Shown here one piece after another: positions 36,817 through 49,501 of a stretch of DNA of 64,000 nucleotides. Origin of the DNA: Ailurus styani (taxonomy: Eukaryota; Chordata; Mammalia; Carnivora; Ailuridae); assembly GCA_002007465.1 (NCBI GenBank), contig LNAC01000039.1, positions 1,592,766 to 1,656,765 of the forward strand, in the 5' to 3' direction. The position numbers were made by a program, and so were the translations under genes. How positions within the stretch are numbered: position 1 is the first letter of the stretch; each line of letters begins with the position of its first letter. A model generated the notes under the pieces. It saw only the letters and a program-made list of their open reading frames with translations. It searched no databases and was not told the DNA's origin.

Positions 36817-38694
36817 TTATTATCATTACCTTTTGGCATTCACCTCCCAGATCTGATGGCACAGCCAGTCCATACCTTCCTCCTTTATCTTTCTCCATTA
36901 CCTTTCTCTGTTGGCCATATCACTACCACACACATGTCATGGTTTACTTTTCATGTTTTTCCAAATACAACAATGGCAACATTCTCTATCCATCAGAGTT
37001 TCTAAGATCCACCTATTACCATGGTATTTAAAGACTGGCATGGTTTAAAAGCCTCAAAGAGAAGGGAAAAACATAGGTATTTCAGGAAAGGAATAAAGAA
37101 TTATCAAAAGCAGGGACAAACCAATCATGTCATGCTGGGGTGTTGTGAGCCTGTTTTACTCTGCAAATGTAAGATACTATACGTCAGGAAGTTAGAAACA
37201 TCAGCATATAGCCACTATTTGGTGAGTTAGTTGAGACAAATTGAGCAAACCCAAATTGTGCAAATTGAGCACAGTTCTATAACACTTTTCTAATATTCTA
37301 ACCAGAGTCTCGAGTCTCATATAATTTGGGAGGGACTCTTTAGAAAGGACACATACTCACAAATAATTTTCAGATACCAAATCATATGACTTCTGAAAGG
37401 GCTCATGCAAAGGTAAGGCTCTGAAAGTCTAGCTTCTCAGTAAATTATCTCTGTGTCTAACCACTGAGAGACTGAAGTTCAGAAGTAGCCTTCGAGGAGG
37501 TTAACACTTCACCTGTCTCAGGTATCCAAGACTGCTTCTGGCCCATGATCTAAACCTCTCCCGGAAAAAACTGTTCATCTTAGTTGGATTGCCATTAGAG
37601 CAAAGGGCAAAGTTAAAGGGGAATCCTTCATGTTCTGCCTGCCACACATTTCCATGTACCCTTTGATGCATCCTTATTCTATTCACTGCCTTATCCTAGG
37701 CAGATTTTCTAACATTATCCTCAACCACTAACCAACCATAACATGGAAATTTCTATATCCCTGAAAGATGAAAGACAGATTCAAATGAAGTATCATTTTC
37801 TCTCCCCCTCTAACCCTTTCCCAGCAATTTATAGAATGATTAGTGTTCTCACAGAACAAAGTGTTCATTCATTTAGTAGGATTTTATGTGCACAGCTGTG
37901 CAAGGTACTCAGGATACTGAGACACATCAGAAATAATTTCTTCCCTCAAAGAACTCCCATTCCAGTGTGGCTGGGAACTGAAAGTAAACAAATGGCTACA
38001 ACAAGTTCCTAAGAGGCTGTAATAGAACTATTTGCAATTGTCAATGGAACCTAGCTTCAAGAACAAACCAGTAACAAGGTATAAAAGAAATCTTGGAGGA
38101 TAGGCAGGATACAACAGGGAAACAAGGAGGGAAAGGACTTTGAAATCAGGGGCTCTTAACTAAGAGGTCCAAAATTCAAATTCAGCGGTTTGAAGAATTT
38201 GTACAGGAAAATAATTACATTTTAATTTTCACTAACCTCCTCCCTTTGAAATTCAGAATTGCCTTCAATTATAAATACAGGCCACAAACTGGACTAGTAT
38301 TAGCAATACTTGCAACTTATCACCAATGGAAACATAGATATAGTCAACTGATATTGCAGTTGACTCCCATTCTTAAAATATTATTCACATGTATCACTAC
38401 TTTGAAATTACCATAGGTATTAGAACCACTGTAAGACTCTATTATTTATTGAATTAATAAAGAAACATACTATAACACAAACTTGTTTTTTGGGTATTTG
38501 GATAATTTTACATGAATATAATCAGGTCTCTTGGTAATAATACATGTGTTTGTGTATTTAAATACACTTTGTCTGAGAAAGATTCCATAGACTTCACCAG
38601 ACTAAAGGATCTACTACAAAAATAAGAATAAATAAATAAGATTAAGAACCCATGTTCTAAGCACAGGAAACATAATATGCAGCAAGTGTAAATG

Positions 38695-38935
38695 ATGAGG
38701 ACTTGTTCAAGAATTCTATCACCAGTGCTGTCTTTTCTTCCTCCCAACTCTAAATTCTTTCCATTTCTCTGTTCTTACTTGCTTACTGACACTACCCTGG
38801 CTTGGGGCCCCCCATCTGGCCTTCCTTCAATCCATTTCCCACACTTCTGCCAGAATGTTCTATATCAAATACTACAGAGAAGGAAAAATTCTTCCTCTAC
38901 CCTTCCAGATCTTCCAGCCGGGCTAACATTTACAT
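38695..38935 (+). mobile_element. Possible L2 fragment
   Basis: The composition and CTTCTGCCAGAATGTTCTA resemble degraded L2. The call is weak. Confidence 0.35.
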
Positions 38936-39579
38936 GAGGAAAATTAACAGAAGAAAAAAAAAACCAATGTCTTATTATACGTGCATCAAGACCTAAAGAA
39001 ATGACCAAGCAGGCAATTTTTACATTTTTTAGACAGAGACAACAAACTCAAGAGGAACTGACAGGATCAAGAAAATGGGTGTTTGGGAGCTTAAATTAAT
39101 AGGAATTCTAACTAGAGTTCGGGTTGAAGTTGTAGATTAGCAAAAAAGTAACAAGGTTTGTTTTTGTAGATTTCTCCACTTTAAAGCTCCTATCTCTGGT
39201 GGTAAAGGCATCTTTTTACTTCTTAATGCAGAGAGCATATGTTTTATGTGGAAGATTTCCTGCTTTCAGTGGGGTGGGGTGGGCAGAGGAGGGTCTGAGT
39301 GTCCTTGCACTGGTTGCCTCCCGAGTAACTTCAATTCAAAATAATCAACATGCTGTTGTGGTACGTTTGGGGTGGCCTGCCCTTGGCCCCTACCATGTTA
39401 ATATTGTGCCTGTGCTATTGACATTGAAGGGGATAAAAAGAGCCCGATCTGCTTGACCTTTATCTTGTGTCTTTCTACAGTCCCCAAGGTACCTCTGTGG
39501 AACCAGTGGGATTCCTGGGACAGATCTGAAAAACCCTGGCCTGAAAGAGCACAGGTGGCTTTCGTCATCTTCGATGGTG

Positions 39580-40035
39580 GTTCAATACCTCTCCATCTTC
39601 ATCTCCTGCCATGAGTTCCTGGGCTCTGTCCTCCAGCCTCCCTGAAACACTTTTTACTCTTCAAAAATGTCCTGCCCTCTTTTGTCTCTGGGACTACCAG
39701 CAAGCTATTTCCTCTGCCTGGAACCCTACTTGCCACTCCTTTTTCCTAGTTAATTCTGACATATTTGCTAGGTGTCTCTTCTTCTGGAAAGTTCTCTCTA
39801 TTTGCCCGGGAATGGCCAGAGTACACACCCTATGTGCTACCCCAACATTCTGTATTTACCTCCATTTCATCATTAAATGTTAATAGGCCTTTCAGTGGTC
39901 TATGTTTCACAAGGTACTTCATTCGCTTCTCTGCTTGGCACTGAGCCTTTACTTGCTGTTCAAATCCCCACATAGTGTCTGACAGGGAGTGGGCCTTCAG
40001 AGGCCCACTATTTACTGGTGAGGTGAATACGTGAA
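39580..40035 (+). mobile_element. L2
   Basis: TTTCCTCTGCCTGGAACCCT and CATAGTGTCTGACAGGGAGT, with a tail reading ACTGGTGAGGTGAATACGTG, fit L2 with a degraded 3' end. Confidence 0.7.
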
Positions 40036-40107
40036 TGAAGCCAAAATTGTCATGGGAGGTCTATCAGGAGAAGCCTTGGAAACCAAGATGAGGAATTTGG
40101 ATTTTAT

Positions 40108-40395
40108 CCTCTGGACCAGGATTTTTGAAATTGTAAGTTACGATCTATTAGTAGATTATGAGGTCGATTTAGTGGTCTGCAGTACTTGTTTTGTGTGGAA
40201 TAGATTTTATAGAACAGAAGACAATAGTGTAGTGTAGAAGATATCATAGTGCATCACAGTAGCAAGGGTAAATTTTTCTCATAAAACTTCTACTTCAGAT
40301 ATGCATATTATGCATATACATGCCTCTCCTATATAAGTATGTGTGCATTCTGTTGTAATGTAGAATTTCTTTCTTCCCGTGGGTCACCTTAGGAG
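40108..40395 (+). mobile_element. Possible hAT-type element (MER58-like)
   Basis: It has a similar layout to 30545-30785: GATCTATTAGTAGATTATGA, GGTCGATTTAGTGGTC, an AT-rich middle and TTTCTTCCCGTGGGTCAC near the end. Confidence 0.45.
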
Positions 40396-40809
40396 GATTC
40401 TCAAGCTGCTGCTGTCCCCTCAGGGGAGCAATTGAAGAGTCTCAATTAAGGACGTGATACTATCAGAGTTGTGGTTTTTGAGGCTTCCTCAGACCACAAC
40501 ATGAAGGGTATTTTGACAGAGATGCCTCAGGAGACAAGGGAGCAAATGAAAAGTTACTACAGTCAACTGAGAAATGATAAGAAAGGTAGCGGCAGTGGGA
40601 TGGGAAGGAGAAATAGTTACTGATTAGTTGGAGAGTGTAGTGTGTATGGGGGGGGGCTGGGGTTTTAGTTAATGTTCACGCCAAGGTGGCATATAAAATG
40701 GAGCTTGCCTGTGAAGAATCCTTGTGGAAATTTCTGGTGACATCTAAAGAGATCTAGAGTTTGAGAGAAAAGTCCAGACTGAAGGCATTTTCTTAGGGAA
40801 TCTTTTATC

Positions 40810-41115
40810 ACTTGTGTTAGTCTGGATCCTCCCAGAAGCAGATACCAAAATTGTGTTAAACTTACAAAGATGTTATTAGGAGAAATCCTTGTGATAGAAA
40901 ATGGGGAGGGGCAGTGGGTGGGAGAGCCATCAGGCAGCTAGTGGAGCCTAAGGAAAGTGCAGCAAGGAATGTTGAAGAATCCTCAAGCCAAAGTCATCTG
41001 TCAGAGGAGCAGGTGTCTCCCAGGATTAGGAAGGCCATAGACTCTGGCCACACTCTTTCACTGTCCTTGGCCACAAGCAGCATGTGGGAAACGTGAATTT
41101 CAGAGTCCACCCTGG
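40810..41115. mobile_element. Unclassified old interspersed repeat
   Basis: GTTAGTCTGGATCCTCCCAG, AAAGATGTTATTAGGAGAAA and GGTGTCTCCCAGGATTAGG look repeat-derived, but I cannot name a family. Confidence 0.35.
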
Positions 41116-41296
41116 GCCCTTGGTCAACTACTTTCCCTCACACCTAAAGGTTTTGAGGGTGGTTCCTTTTCAGAAGAAAGGTGGTTTCTTCTGGCCACTA
41201 AACTTTAGTGAACAAATACTGTCATTTAATGCATATATATCAGTGTAAATACAAGTCCAATTTTGTAAACCGCCCTTCTCAATCAAGAAGTTCTGA

Positions 41297-41499
41297 GGGC
41301 GCCTGCATGGCTCAGTTGGTTAAGCATCCAATTCTTGGTTTCCACTCAGGTCATGATTTCATGGGTAATGAGATTGAGCCCTGAGTTGGCTCTGCGTTCA
41401 GCAGGGAGTCTGCTTGAGTGTTTCTCTCTCTCCCTCTGCCTACTCGTGTACACACACTCTTTCTCAAATAAATAAATAAATCTTTATAAAGAAAGAAGA
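41297..41499 (+). mobile_element. CAN-SINE
   Basis: The head is GGCGCCTGCATGGCTCAG and the tail CAAATAAATAAATAAATC is followed by a GAA-rich stretch. A perfect target-site duplication AGAAGTTCTGA is at 41286-41296 and 41500-41510. Confidence 0.94.
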
Positions 41500-41864
41500 A
41501 GAAGTTCTGAAGGGCAGTCTGTAGCTTTGCTTCTCCTGATGATGATTTCAGACCCCTCCTCCTCCCTTTTAGATTTCTCTTTCATTCCTGGCATGCATTT
41601 CCTGGATGTTTAGGAATTAACAGTTAAAACTATTCATTATGAATTCCTCTTTCCTTGCTTTTTGTTGACATTGTTTTTTGAGCTAATGCTTTCTCCTCCT
41701 CTCATCTTTGGGCAACTCTCTTCTGCTACTACTCCTTGCCGGTGTATTACTAGACTAAGTCAAATTCCTATCTGTCCCTCTGCATTTCAGCATAATCTTT
41801 TCCTCTGGGTATGGAGTCGCAGTGGGAAGAAGGGATGATTAAGGAGAGGCACAGCATGATGTTC

Positions 41865-42112
41865 AGAATCCGAGGCCACTTGAAACCCTAACCCCTAGCA
41901 CCTGAGAATGTAACATTATTGGAGATAAGGTCTTTTAAGGAATGATTAAGTTAAAATGAGTTCTTTAGGGTGAGCTTTAATCCACTATGATATCCTTTTT
42001 AGTAGAGATTAGGAAATAGACACACAGATGACATGTGAGGACACAGTGAGAAGGCAGCTATGAGAGGCTTTAGATGGAACTGACCTGTTGATGCCTTGAT
42101 CTTGAAAGAAAA
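41865..42112 (+). mobile_element. Unclassified old LTR-like or MaLR-like repeat
   Basis: AACCCTAACCCCTAGCACCT, AATGTAACATTATTGGAGAT and a tail with GACCTGTTGATGCCTTGATC follow a widespread mammalian repeat pattern. The family is uncertain. Confidence 0.5.
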
Positions 42113-42132
42113 CAACAAATGAAAAAACAAAA

Positions 42133-42345
42133 ACTAGAATCCCAGCTCTACCACCCATTAGCTGTGTAACGAAAGACGTATTATTTAATTTTCCCAAGCT
42201 TCATTCCTCTTACCTGTAAAATAAGAATAACAATAAGGATAACAAATAATCCTACCCTATGGGATTGCTCTAAGTAGTAAGTGGGATATAGATATCATAC
42301 ATATAACACAGCACAGTGCCTGCATATGGTAAGCACTCAATAAAG
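42133..42345 (+). mobile_element. MIR
   Basis: CAGCTCTACCACCCATTAGC, TACCTGTAAAATAAGAATAA and CACAGTGCCTGCATATGGTA are in MIR order. Confidence 0.85.
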
Positions 42346-42415
42346 GTTAACTGTAATGATTATTATTAATAATATCATTGCTTTTACCCCCCTGCTATTA
42401 AAGTCTCTCACCTGA

Positions 42416-42532
42416 TTTTTTTTTAAATGTTTTTTATTTTTTAAGTAATCTCTACACCCAATGTGGGACTCTGACTCATAACTTTGAGATCAAGAGTCGC
42501 ATGCTCCACGCACTGAGCCAGACGTGTGCCCC
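42416..42532 (-). mobile_element. Old short CAN-SINE (head form)
   Basis: It is the diverged short form without a CT body. The flanks TCTCTCACCTGATTTT and TCTCTCACCTGTTTTC mark the insertion. Confidence 0.85.
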
Positions 42533-42650
42533 TCTCTCACCTGTTTTCATGTCAATTTATTAATTAGTTAAAGCTTTCCTAAAATAGTTCCTATTCACCA
42601 AATCTCACATAGAATAGCTACCATGTTTTGGGCAACCATTTAGGGTACAT

Positions 42651-42846
42651 TTATAGTCTGTGTAATTTTCAGATGGCAGAAAACTCAACGAAGACAGAGA
42701 TGTATTGTTGTTGTTTTTTTTTTTAAGATTTTATTTATTTATTTGACANTTATAGTCTGTGTAATTTTCAGATGGCAGAAAACTCAACGAAGACAGAGAT
42801 GTATTGTTGTTTTTTTTTTTTTAAGATTTTATTTATTTATTTGACA
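42651..42846. repeat. Duplicated block around an N (probable assembly artefact)
   Basis: Bases 42651-42748 and 42750-42846 are the same sequence apart from one GTT unit and the T-run length, with a single N at 42749 between them. The block holds unique flank, the T-run and the first part of a minus-strand CAN-SINE. The first copy stops at TTTGACA inside the SINE, and the second continues into a full SINE. This is what two overlapping contig ends joined without merging would look like. Confidence 0.85.
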
Positions 42847-43015
42847 ACAGAGAGAGAGCTTACAAGGAGGCAGAGAGGCAGGCAGAGAGAGGGGAGAGGA
42901 GGAAGCAGGCTCCCTGCTGAGCAGAGAGCCCGATGCGGGCCTCGATCCCAGGACGCTGAGATCATGACCTGAGCCGAAAGCAGAGGCTTTAACCCACTGA
43001 GCCACCCAGGCGCCC
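42811..43015 (-). mobile_element. CAN-SINE, full, beside the false duplication
   Basis: It is a complete young copy. The target-site duplication GAGATGTATTGTT occurs just before the T-run and again from 43016. A partial copy of its tail (42712-42748) precedes the N at 42749 and is probably the same element counted twice. Confidence 0.94.
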
Positions 43016-43460
43016 GAGATGTATTGTTTTTCACGTTAGAAACCTAGAGGTAAGTAGCTAGAGCTGGAGTAGTGGTCCATGATGGCATCATTGTCCCAGG
43101 ATGCTTCCATCCTCCTGCCCTACCATCCTTTGGACCATAAGATGGACTGGGCTTCTTTGGCATAATATCCATGTCCCAGGAGATGAACAGGATGGAATCC
43201 TGAGGCCTTTTCCTCTTAAAGGTTTACTATTTTACTTAAGAAGGCCAACCCCCCGCCCAGGGGCATCCACTTATATCCCACTGGCCAAATGGTGTCAAAT
43301 GGGTACTCCCAGCTGGAAGACAGACTGAAATATCAAGTATTTTTAGTTGGGTACATTTCTCACCTCAGATATAATCAAGTTAATGTTTTAAAGAAGGGGA
43401 AATGGATATTGGGATGGACAACTAGCCATGTCTGCTACATGACCTCATTTAATTCTACTT

Positions 43461-43661
43461 TTTTAAAAAAAGATTTTTTATTTATTTAGTTAGTTAGTTA
43501 GTGTGAGGAGGAGGAGCAAAGGAGGAAGGAGAAAGAGAATCTCAAGCAGACTCTGCACTGAGTGCACAGTCCAGCATGGGGCTTGATCTCATGAGCCTGA
43601 GATCATGACCTGAGTTGAACTTGAGTCAGATGTTCAACTGACTGAACCACCCAGGTGCCCC
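43461..43661 (-). mobile_element. CAN-SINE, older
   Basis: It has a TTAG-repeat tail (43485-43502) and a diverged body. The flanks ATTTAATTCTACTTTTT and CATTAATTCTACTTTTT form the duplication. Confidence 0.9.
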
Positions 43662-43692
43662 GTCATTAATTCTACTTTTTGTAATGACAGTC

Positions 43693-43804
43693 TGGGGTGC
43701 ATGGCTGGCTCAGTCAGAGGAGCATGTGACTCTTGATCTTGGGATCATGAGTTCGAGTCCCATGTTCGGGGCAGAGATTACTTAAAAATAAAAATCCTAA
43801 AAAA
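43693..43804 (+). mobile_element. Old short CAN-SINE (head form)
   Basis: It has the head GGGGTGCATGGCTGGCTCAG, no CT body, and an AAAAATAAAAATCCTAAAAA tail. The flanks AATGACAGTC and AATGACCATC mark insertion. Confidence 0.85.
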
Positions 43805-44912
43805 ATGACCATCTGTTTCACATCTTATACTATGGGCTTGAATCTAGAATTCAATAATTTCAGTAATGGGTACATTATAGACAATGTTAATTCAGTAGGA
43901 GGAAAATCAATGACACTGACCTTTGCATTGAATTGACTAATCCATTTAGTCAGAACAATTAGCTCACATTGATATGGATTTCTCTGGATACTAAATATAA
44001 AAACTCCTGGGCTAGCTTGTCTCATGTATAAGTGACCCACACTATCAAGTTAAGCAGTGTTTAAATCTGGTTGCTTAAACATTTAAGCTACTTTTATTAT
44101 GCTATTACTATAGTGTATAAAATTATAATCTAGGGAAACAAACCTACCCAGCCCATTGCTTATGTATTATCTACACTTCACTCACCTACCTCAAATCCTT
44201 TTTCAGAACACGGCAAATATAAATTAAAAATCCAGAAATGTATAGTTCATACAAGTTAGTAAGCATTACCAATGGGAAGAATTATTATTTTCATTTCTTC
44301 ATATAATAATTATGTCCTCTCTTACAATGTCCTCACTCATCTGGAAGAATTATGTAATGATCTCAATTTACTGTGGAAGGGCAGTGCTTAACCTTTGTGG
44401 TATGTAGATCTATCATATCTTGGCTGCAGGATGGGACCTCATCCAAACAATCTGAATGTTTCAATAAATAAGGTATAGGTGTTGTCCTGACTAGTTATTT
44501 AGGCCATGCCAGGAAGAAAGGAGGAGTAATGGTGGACTGAGGTGCAGCCAAGGAATAGGGCAATATAAAATGTATTCATTTTATTCATTGTATTAGTAAG
44601 CTAATGATAAAATAATAATTAAAAACTTATATCAGAACACTACTCCTTTATTTTGTCCTTAAATCGTTGAATATTTATTAATTTTCTGCATTAAACTAGG
44701 TGTTAAACTCCTGAAAAATATTTTGATTCCCACATAGCACTTAACAGTGCCCTAAGCCAAGCTTATAGATTGACTGAGGATGCATATATTAAGAAATCCC
44801 AGTGTTAACTCCCAATTTCCAATAATTCTCTTTTTAGTCAAAGTGAATAATTTGAATTAAGGCCATTAGCTTAAAGGTATAACTATAAAGTTGGGTGATC
44901 TTCTTAAACAAA

Positions 44913-45036
44913 CATGATGGAATATAAAATATGTTGTCCTTCCTCAAAGGTAAAACTCTGGAAAGCAGCATACTTGTTGAAGAATAATGAAATTCCTCAG
45001 AGCATCAACAAAACTCTTTTGCAATTGCCTTTAAAC
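44913..45036 (+). repeat. Inverted repeat, left copy
   Basis: It is about 86% identical to the reverse complement of 45688-45808. Both share TTTTGCAATTGCCTTTAAAC at the inner end and GGAATATAAAATA at the outer end. The spacer is 651 bp. Confidence 0.85.
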
Positions 45037-45687
45037 CCAGTTAAAGAAATACACAAGAAAACACTTCACATTATCTTATAAATACAGCTAATTTTTACAC
45101 CCACCTCCCCCCCAAAAACTCCCAAAAAAACCCAAACTATTTGGATCATCTACTTTATTCACCATTTTTTGGTTTTAGATAACTCTCGTCTGTGTTTTAA
45201 AAAACCTGTCTTTTAAGAATAAATTTGCTGTCATCAAAAGCATTGAAATATACATGACATGATCATTCTAATACATTAAAACTCCATATTGAGAAATTCT
45301 TAACTATACTCAGGCTTTATTTATGTAGTGAGAACTGTCTACAATTAACTAACAAACTACACTCTCTAGGCATTCTTAATTTTGTTCAAGGATTAATATT
45401 AATAATATACTAATGAAGGGGAGAATTTTCAGCATGTGTCTCTTAGGACTCAAAGTTGGCCAATGGCAGTGACGTTTGTAATAATAGCATTACCAGACAC
45501 CATAGAGGTTTGATTGAATGTAGACTAAAGAATAAATTTTGTGACTACAAGCGAACATCCAAGTACAAAGACATGTGTTGAATACAGATATATAATTAGC
45601 TCAAAGCAACGTATTTGGCTTTAGATTGTGCAATGGAAATATTGGTCCACTCCTAGTGTTCAAAGCTTCCTTGATAAAATATAAAAA

Positions 45688-45808
45688 GTTTAAAGGCAAT
45701 TGCAAAAGAGTGTTTTTGATGCTCTGAGTAATTACACAATTGTTCGAGAAGTGTGCTGCCTTCTGGAGTTTCAACTTTGAGGAAGGACAATGTATTTTAT
45801 ATTCCATG
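45688..45808 (-). repeat. Inverted repeat, right copy
   Basis: It is the partner of 44913-45036, lacking three bases near the outer end. I do not recognise the sequence as a named element. Confidence 0.85.
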
Positions 45809-46481
45809 TTTTAAGGATTGTTAGCTTATATATTTCTAAAACAGACTAGGTTTTAGCAGTTAACTAATTAATTCATTGTTTCCTACAACTTGAGGCTGAC
45901 TTCATGAAAGAGTGTAATAAAGGGGGATCTGACCCTCTGGCCAATCTCTGGCTTCTGCTGCTTTTTTAGTTCTGCAACTTTTGGTAGAGAGGGTTTTGGA
46001 AATCAGGAAGACCAGAGCAGAACCAGGGTCTAGCTAGAGCTACCACTGTGTCAGAACTCTAAATAAAACCATAATGCAGATAATCATTTTCTCTGTGAAA
46101 CTTGATGGTAAGTTACATGGGAATGATCAGGGTCTGACATCAGGCAGCCACCAACTTCCAAATTTTATCCTAGGATATTTCTAGATACAAGTGATTAATG
46201 GAGTCCTCAACTGCGAAGTAAAGTTAAAACTCAGACTAAATAAGTATTTACGACCATATCAATGAACAAAAGATGTACTTGCTTTAATCTTGTGTAAAAA
46301 GAATGAAATATTTGTCATAACATTTACCTTGCAATCCATTTACCAGATTCTTAGTAATTTTTAAAGGTTCACGTTAATTTCCTCTTGTTGTCACAGCTCT
46401 ATGGTCATTTCATTGTGTAACAAAATGGGAAATACAATGCTGAACAAATGGAGTACCACAAATTAATAATGGCATGCTGAG

Positions 46482-46672
46482 TACTTGAATCATGAGATTT
46501 AGAGTCAGAGAGAACTTGGGTGGGATCCAAGCTCTGCTGCCCACTATGTAACCCTGCCTAAATGACTCAATTGCACTTAGCCTCATTTTTTCTTCCCGCC
46601 AAAATAAGAATGGTAAATATGAATATCTAAAAAAGTAGTTAGGAAGATTAAATAGTATGCATAAAAGGGACA
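46482..46672 (+). mobile_element. MIR
   Basis: ATTTAGAGTCAGAGAGAACT, CAAGCTCTGCTGCCCACTAT and AAAATAAGAATGGTAAATAT fit MIR. Confidence 0.75.
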
Positions 46673-46679
46673 TAAGAGG

Positions 46680-46845
46680 ATTTTTAGGGCAATGGAAATA
46701 TTCTACATCAAGATCATGATGGTAGTTACACAACTATGTGCAGTTGTTAAAATTCATACAACTATACACAAAAAGGTATGACTTTTACTGAATGTCAAGT
46801 ATGCTTCCATAGATCTGACTTTAAAAAATAAAATAATAAAATTTT
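46680..46845 (+). mobile_element. Old L1 3' fragment
   Basis: TGGAAATATTCTACATCAAG and ATGATGGTAGTTACACAACT followed by CATACAACTATACAC match the 3' portion of ancient L1 in sense orientation. Confidence 0.65.
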
Positions 46846-47229
46846 AAAATGCATGTATTCAGTACAGAGTTTGACACTTAGGAAGTGCATAGTCAATGAT
46901 TGTTCTATGGGGCCATATCAAAATAATGAAAAACTAATTCTTTCATTGTTCTCACATCTTGGTGTACTGAACTGGAGATCAAATCCAATATTCCTTGTAT
47001 TCCTCTTCTGCTCTCTAAGTGTCAAAGGAAAGTACAAAAGGAATGGTGAAATTGAACAATCAAATATTTTCAATTAACAAGGATCTCATACACTCCCACC
47101 AAGAGCCTTCAATGGCAGGCAGAAAAACATAAAAGAGATACAGGAGTTTCAAGGAAATTCCCCTATTTCTTTAGCTGTCCAGTAATTTTTACTGGATATG
47201 GAGCATTGTAAATTGTACTTTGTTGAGTG

Positions 47230-47945
47230 CTAATTTTTTTTAATTGAAGTATAGTTGATATACAATATGATATTAATTTCAGGTGTATACCATAATGATT
47301 CGACAATCATATACATTACAAAATGCTCATCATGATAAATGTAGTTACCATCTATCCTCATACAAAGTTATCACAATATTATTGACTTTATTCCCTATGC
47401 TGTACTTTTCATCCCCATGGTTTATTTATTCTATAATTTAACCCCATCACCTACTTTGCCCACCGCCCCCCCTTTCCTTTCTCCTCTGGCAACCCTCAGT
47501 TTGTTTTCTGTATTTAAATGAATCTGTTTCTGTTTTGTTTTAAAAATTCCACATATAAGTGAAATCATATAGTATTTGTCTTTCTCTGACTTAATTCACT
47601 TAGCATAATACCTTCTAGGTCCAGCCATGTTATCATGAATAGCAAGATTTCATTCCTTTTATGAGTAAGTAATAGTCCATTGTGTATATACACCACATAT
47701 TCTTTATCCATTCATCTGTCAATGGAAACTTGGGTTGCTTCCATATTTTGGCCATTATGGTAAATAGTGCTCCAATAAACATACAGGTGTATACATCTTT
47801 TCAAATTAGTGTTTTCATTTTCTTCAGGTAAATACCCGAAAGCGGAATTGCTGGATTGTATGGTATTTCTATTTCTATTTTTTTAAGAAATTTCTGTATT
47901 GCTTTCTACAGTGACTATAACAATTTACACTCTCACCAATAGTAC
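47230..47945 (-). mobile_element. L1 3' region, about 0.7 kb
   Basis: It has recognisable reversed L1 landmarks: ACATATAAGTGAAATCATAT, CACTTAGCATAATACC, TTTATCCATTCATCTGTC and AATAGTGCTCCAATAAACAT. Confidence 0.85.
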
Positions 47946-48668
47946 ATGAGGTTCCTTTTTCTGTTGACTGTTAAATTTTGTTTTCCTCCTCCAGAGAGCT
48001 GCAGGTTGTTTTTCTGGGATGTGGCTAAGTTACTTAATGGATCAGTCTTCCTGCAAAGAGTGTTGGGCTTTGTTCTGTTAAATTACTTATGGATCAGTGT
48101 GATGTTTTTAGGCCTGTTTTTAAGTTTCTATTTTTTTGGAGTGGATTTTCAGTAGACTTTGCTTTGAGTGAGGTTAGCCCTTCTACTGAGGTGTAGCCCT
48201 TCTACCAGCTCTGTTGAATACCTGGGTACTCAATGAGGACTCATTACTCTGGTTGGTCTGAATTTGAGATCTCCCAGTATTGTGTGAACTCTGGAAATTA
48301 TTCAGCTAGTTGACTGGTTGTTATTTGCTTTTTGCCCTCTTTGTGGAGTTTCATCTTATGCATGCATAGTTTGGTATTTAACAACACATTCAAGAGATTC
48401 CCTAAGCATATTTATTTTTTTTTTCTGTGTAGCAGCTTCTTCTACAATCTCTGCCCCCCAAAAACAGCCACTTTAACCTCCTTAAAATTCAGCCTCTGCC
48501 CCTCAACTAAGTAAAGCTGCTTTGTACCTCTTAGGAATACACACCTTCTGATGCCTTCCAGAAAGTGCCTCCATGCAGAAAGCAAGGGCAATTTTAATGC
48601 TTACTTCATTCGTTCTCCTCTTCTCATAGATCATAGCCCTGTGCTAACTATTGCCCCAGTATCTGTGA

Positions 48669-48690
48669 ACAATATATATATATATATATT
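48669..48690. repeat. (TA)n microsatellite
   Basis: About 11 dinucleotide units in intergenic sequence. Confidence 0.9.
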
Positions 48691-49449
48691 TTCATTTATT
48701 TTGTACTGGTTGCTAGTTGTTCATGGTGAAGTGTCAGTCCTGTTTAAGTTACTCCACTGTGGCCAGAAGCAGAATTTCCTTCATTGTTCCATTTTGAGAC
48801 TTTTCTGTCTGTTTGACATTTTTCAAAATAAAACATTTTGGTCTGGGGTGGGGGAGGGAACGTAGCCAAGAATGGAGAATAGTAATAGCTGAAATTCTCA
48901 GTTGGGTAGTGTTGGTATCTAGAGATTGGCTGAGCCCCATGTCTGAAGGCCACAAGAAGAGACCCTAGGTTCAAAAGGGACCGAAAGTAAACTTAGATCC
49001 TCCAGGATCTCAATTTCTCTAGTCACTCAGTCCTTCTGGAACTGAGTGATGGGGAGAAGGCAAGAAAAATTAGTCCCTGGCCTAACTGCATCCCTGTTTT
49101 ACCACATGATGAATCATCTCATAAAAACAGGTTTTTTTTTTACAAACGGTAGTGGCAGCTCCTCAGGCAAGCCCACCAAGTCAGCGCTATTAATAACACA
49201 ATTACGTTCTATGGATTTGCATTGCAAATAAGGTATTTGAGCTCCATCATATGTCAAATTAACTCCTGTGGGCTAGTCTACGAAGTGGTCCTCTAAATAA
49301 ATCTGTTTCTGAGACAATGTATTCCAAATTTCAAATAATTCACTTACAAAGTATAGGTAATTTGTACTTGGACACTTTAAGAATACGATTTGGCTTAAGT
49401 AGTAGTTGAAGAGAACAGATTTTAATACTCTGGTGGTATCTGATTCACT

Positions 49450-49501
49450 TTCTATTATCTATTGCTGCATAACAAACTGCCCCCAAAATTTAGTGGCTTA
49501 A
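49450..49501 (+). mobile_element. Old interspersed repeat, left part
   Basis: CTATTATCTATTGCTGCATA and CCCCCAAAATTTAGTGGCTT are a widespread mammalian repeat motif. The element resumes at 49888 after an insertion. Confidence 0.65.
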
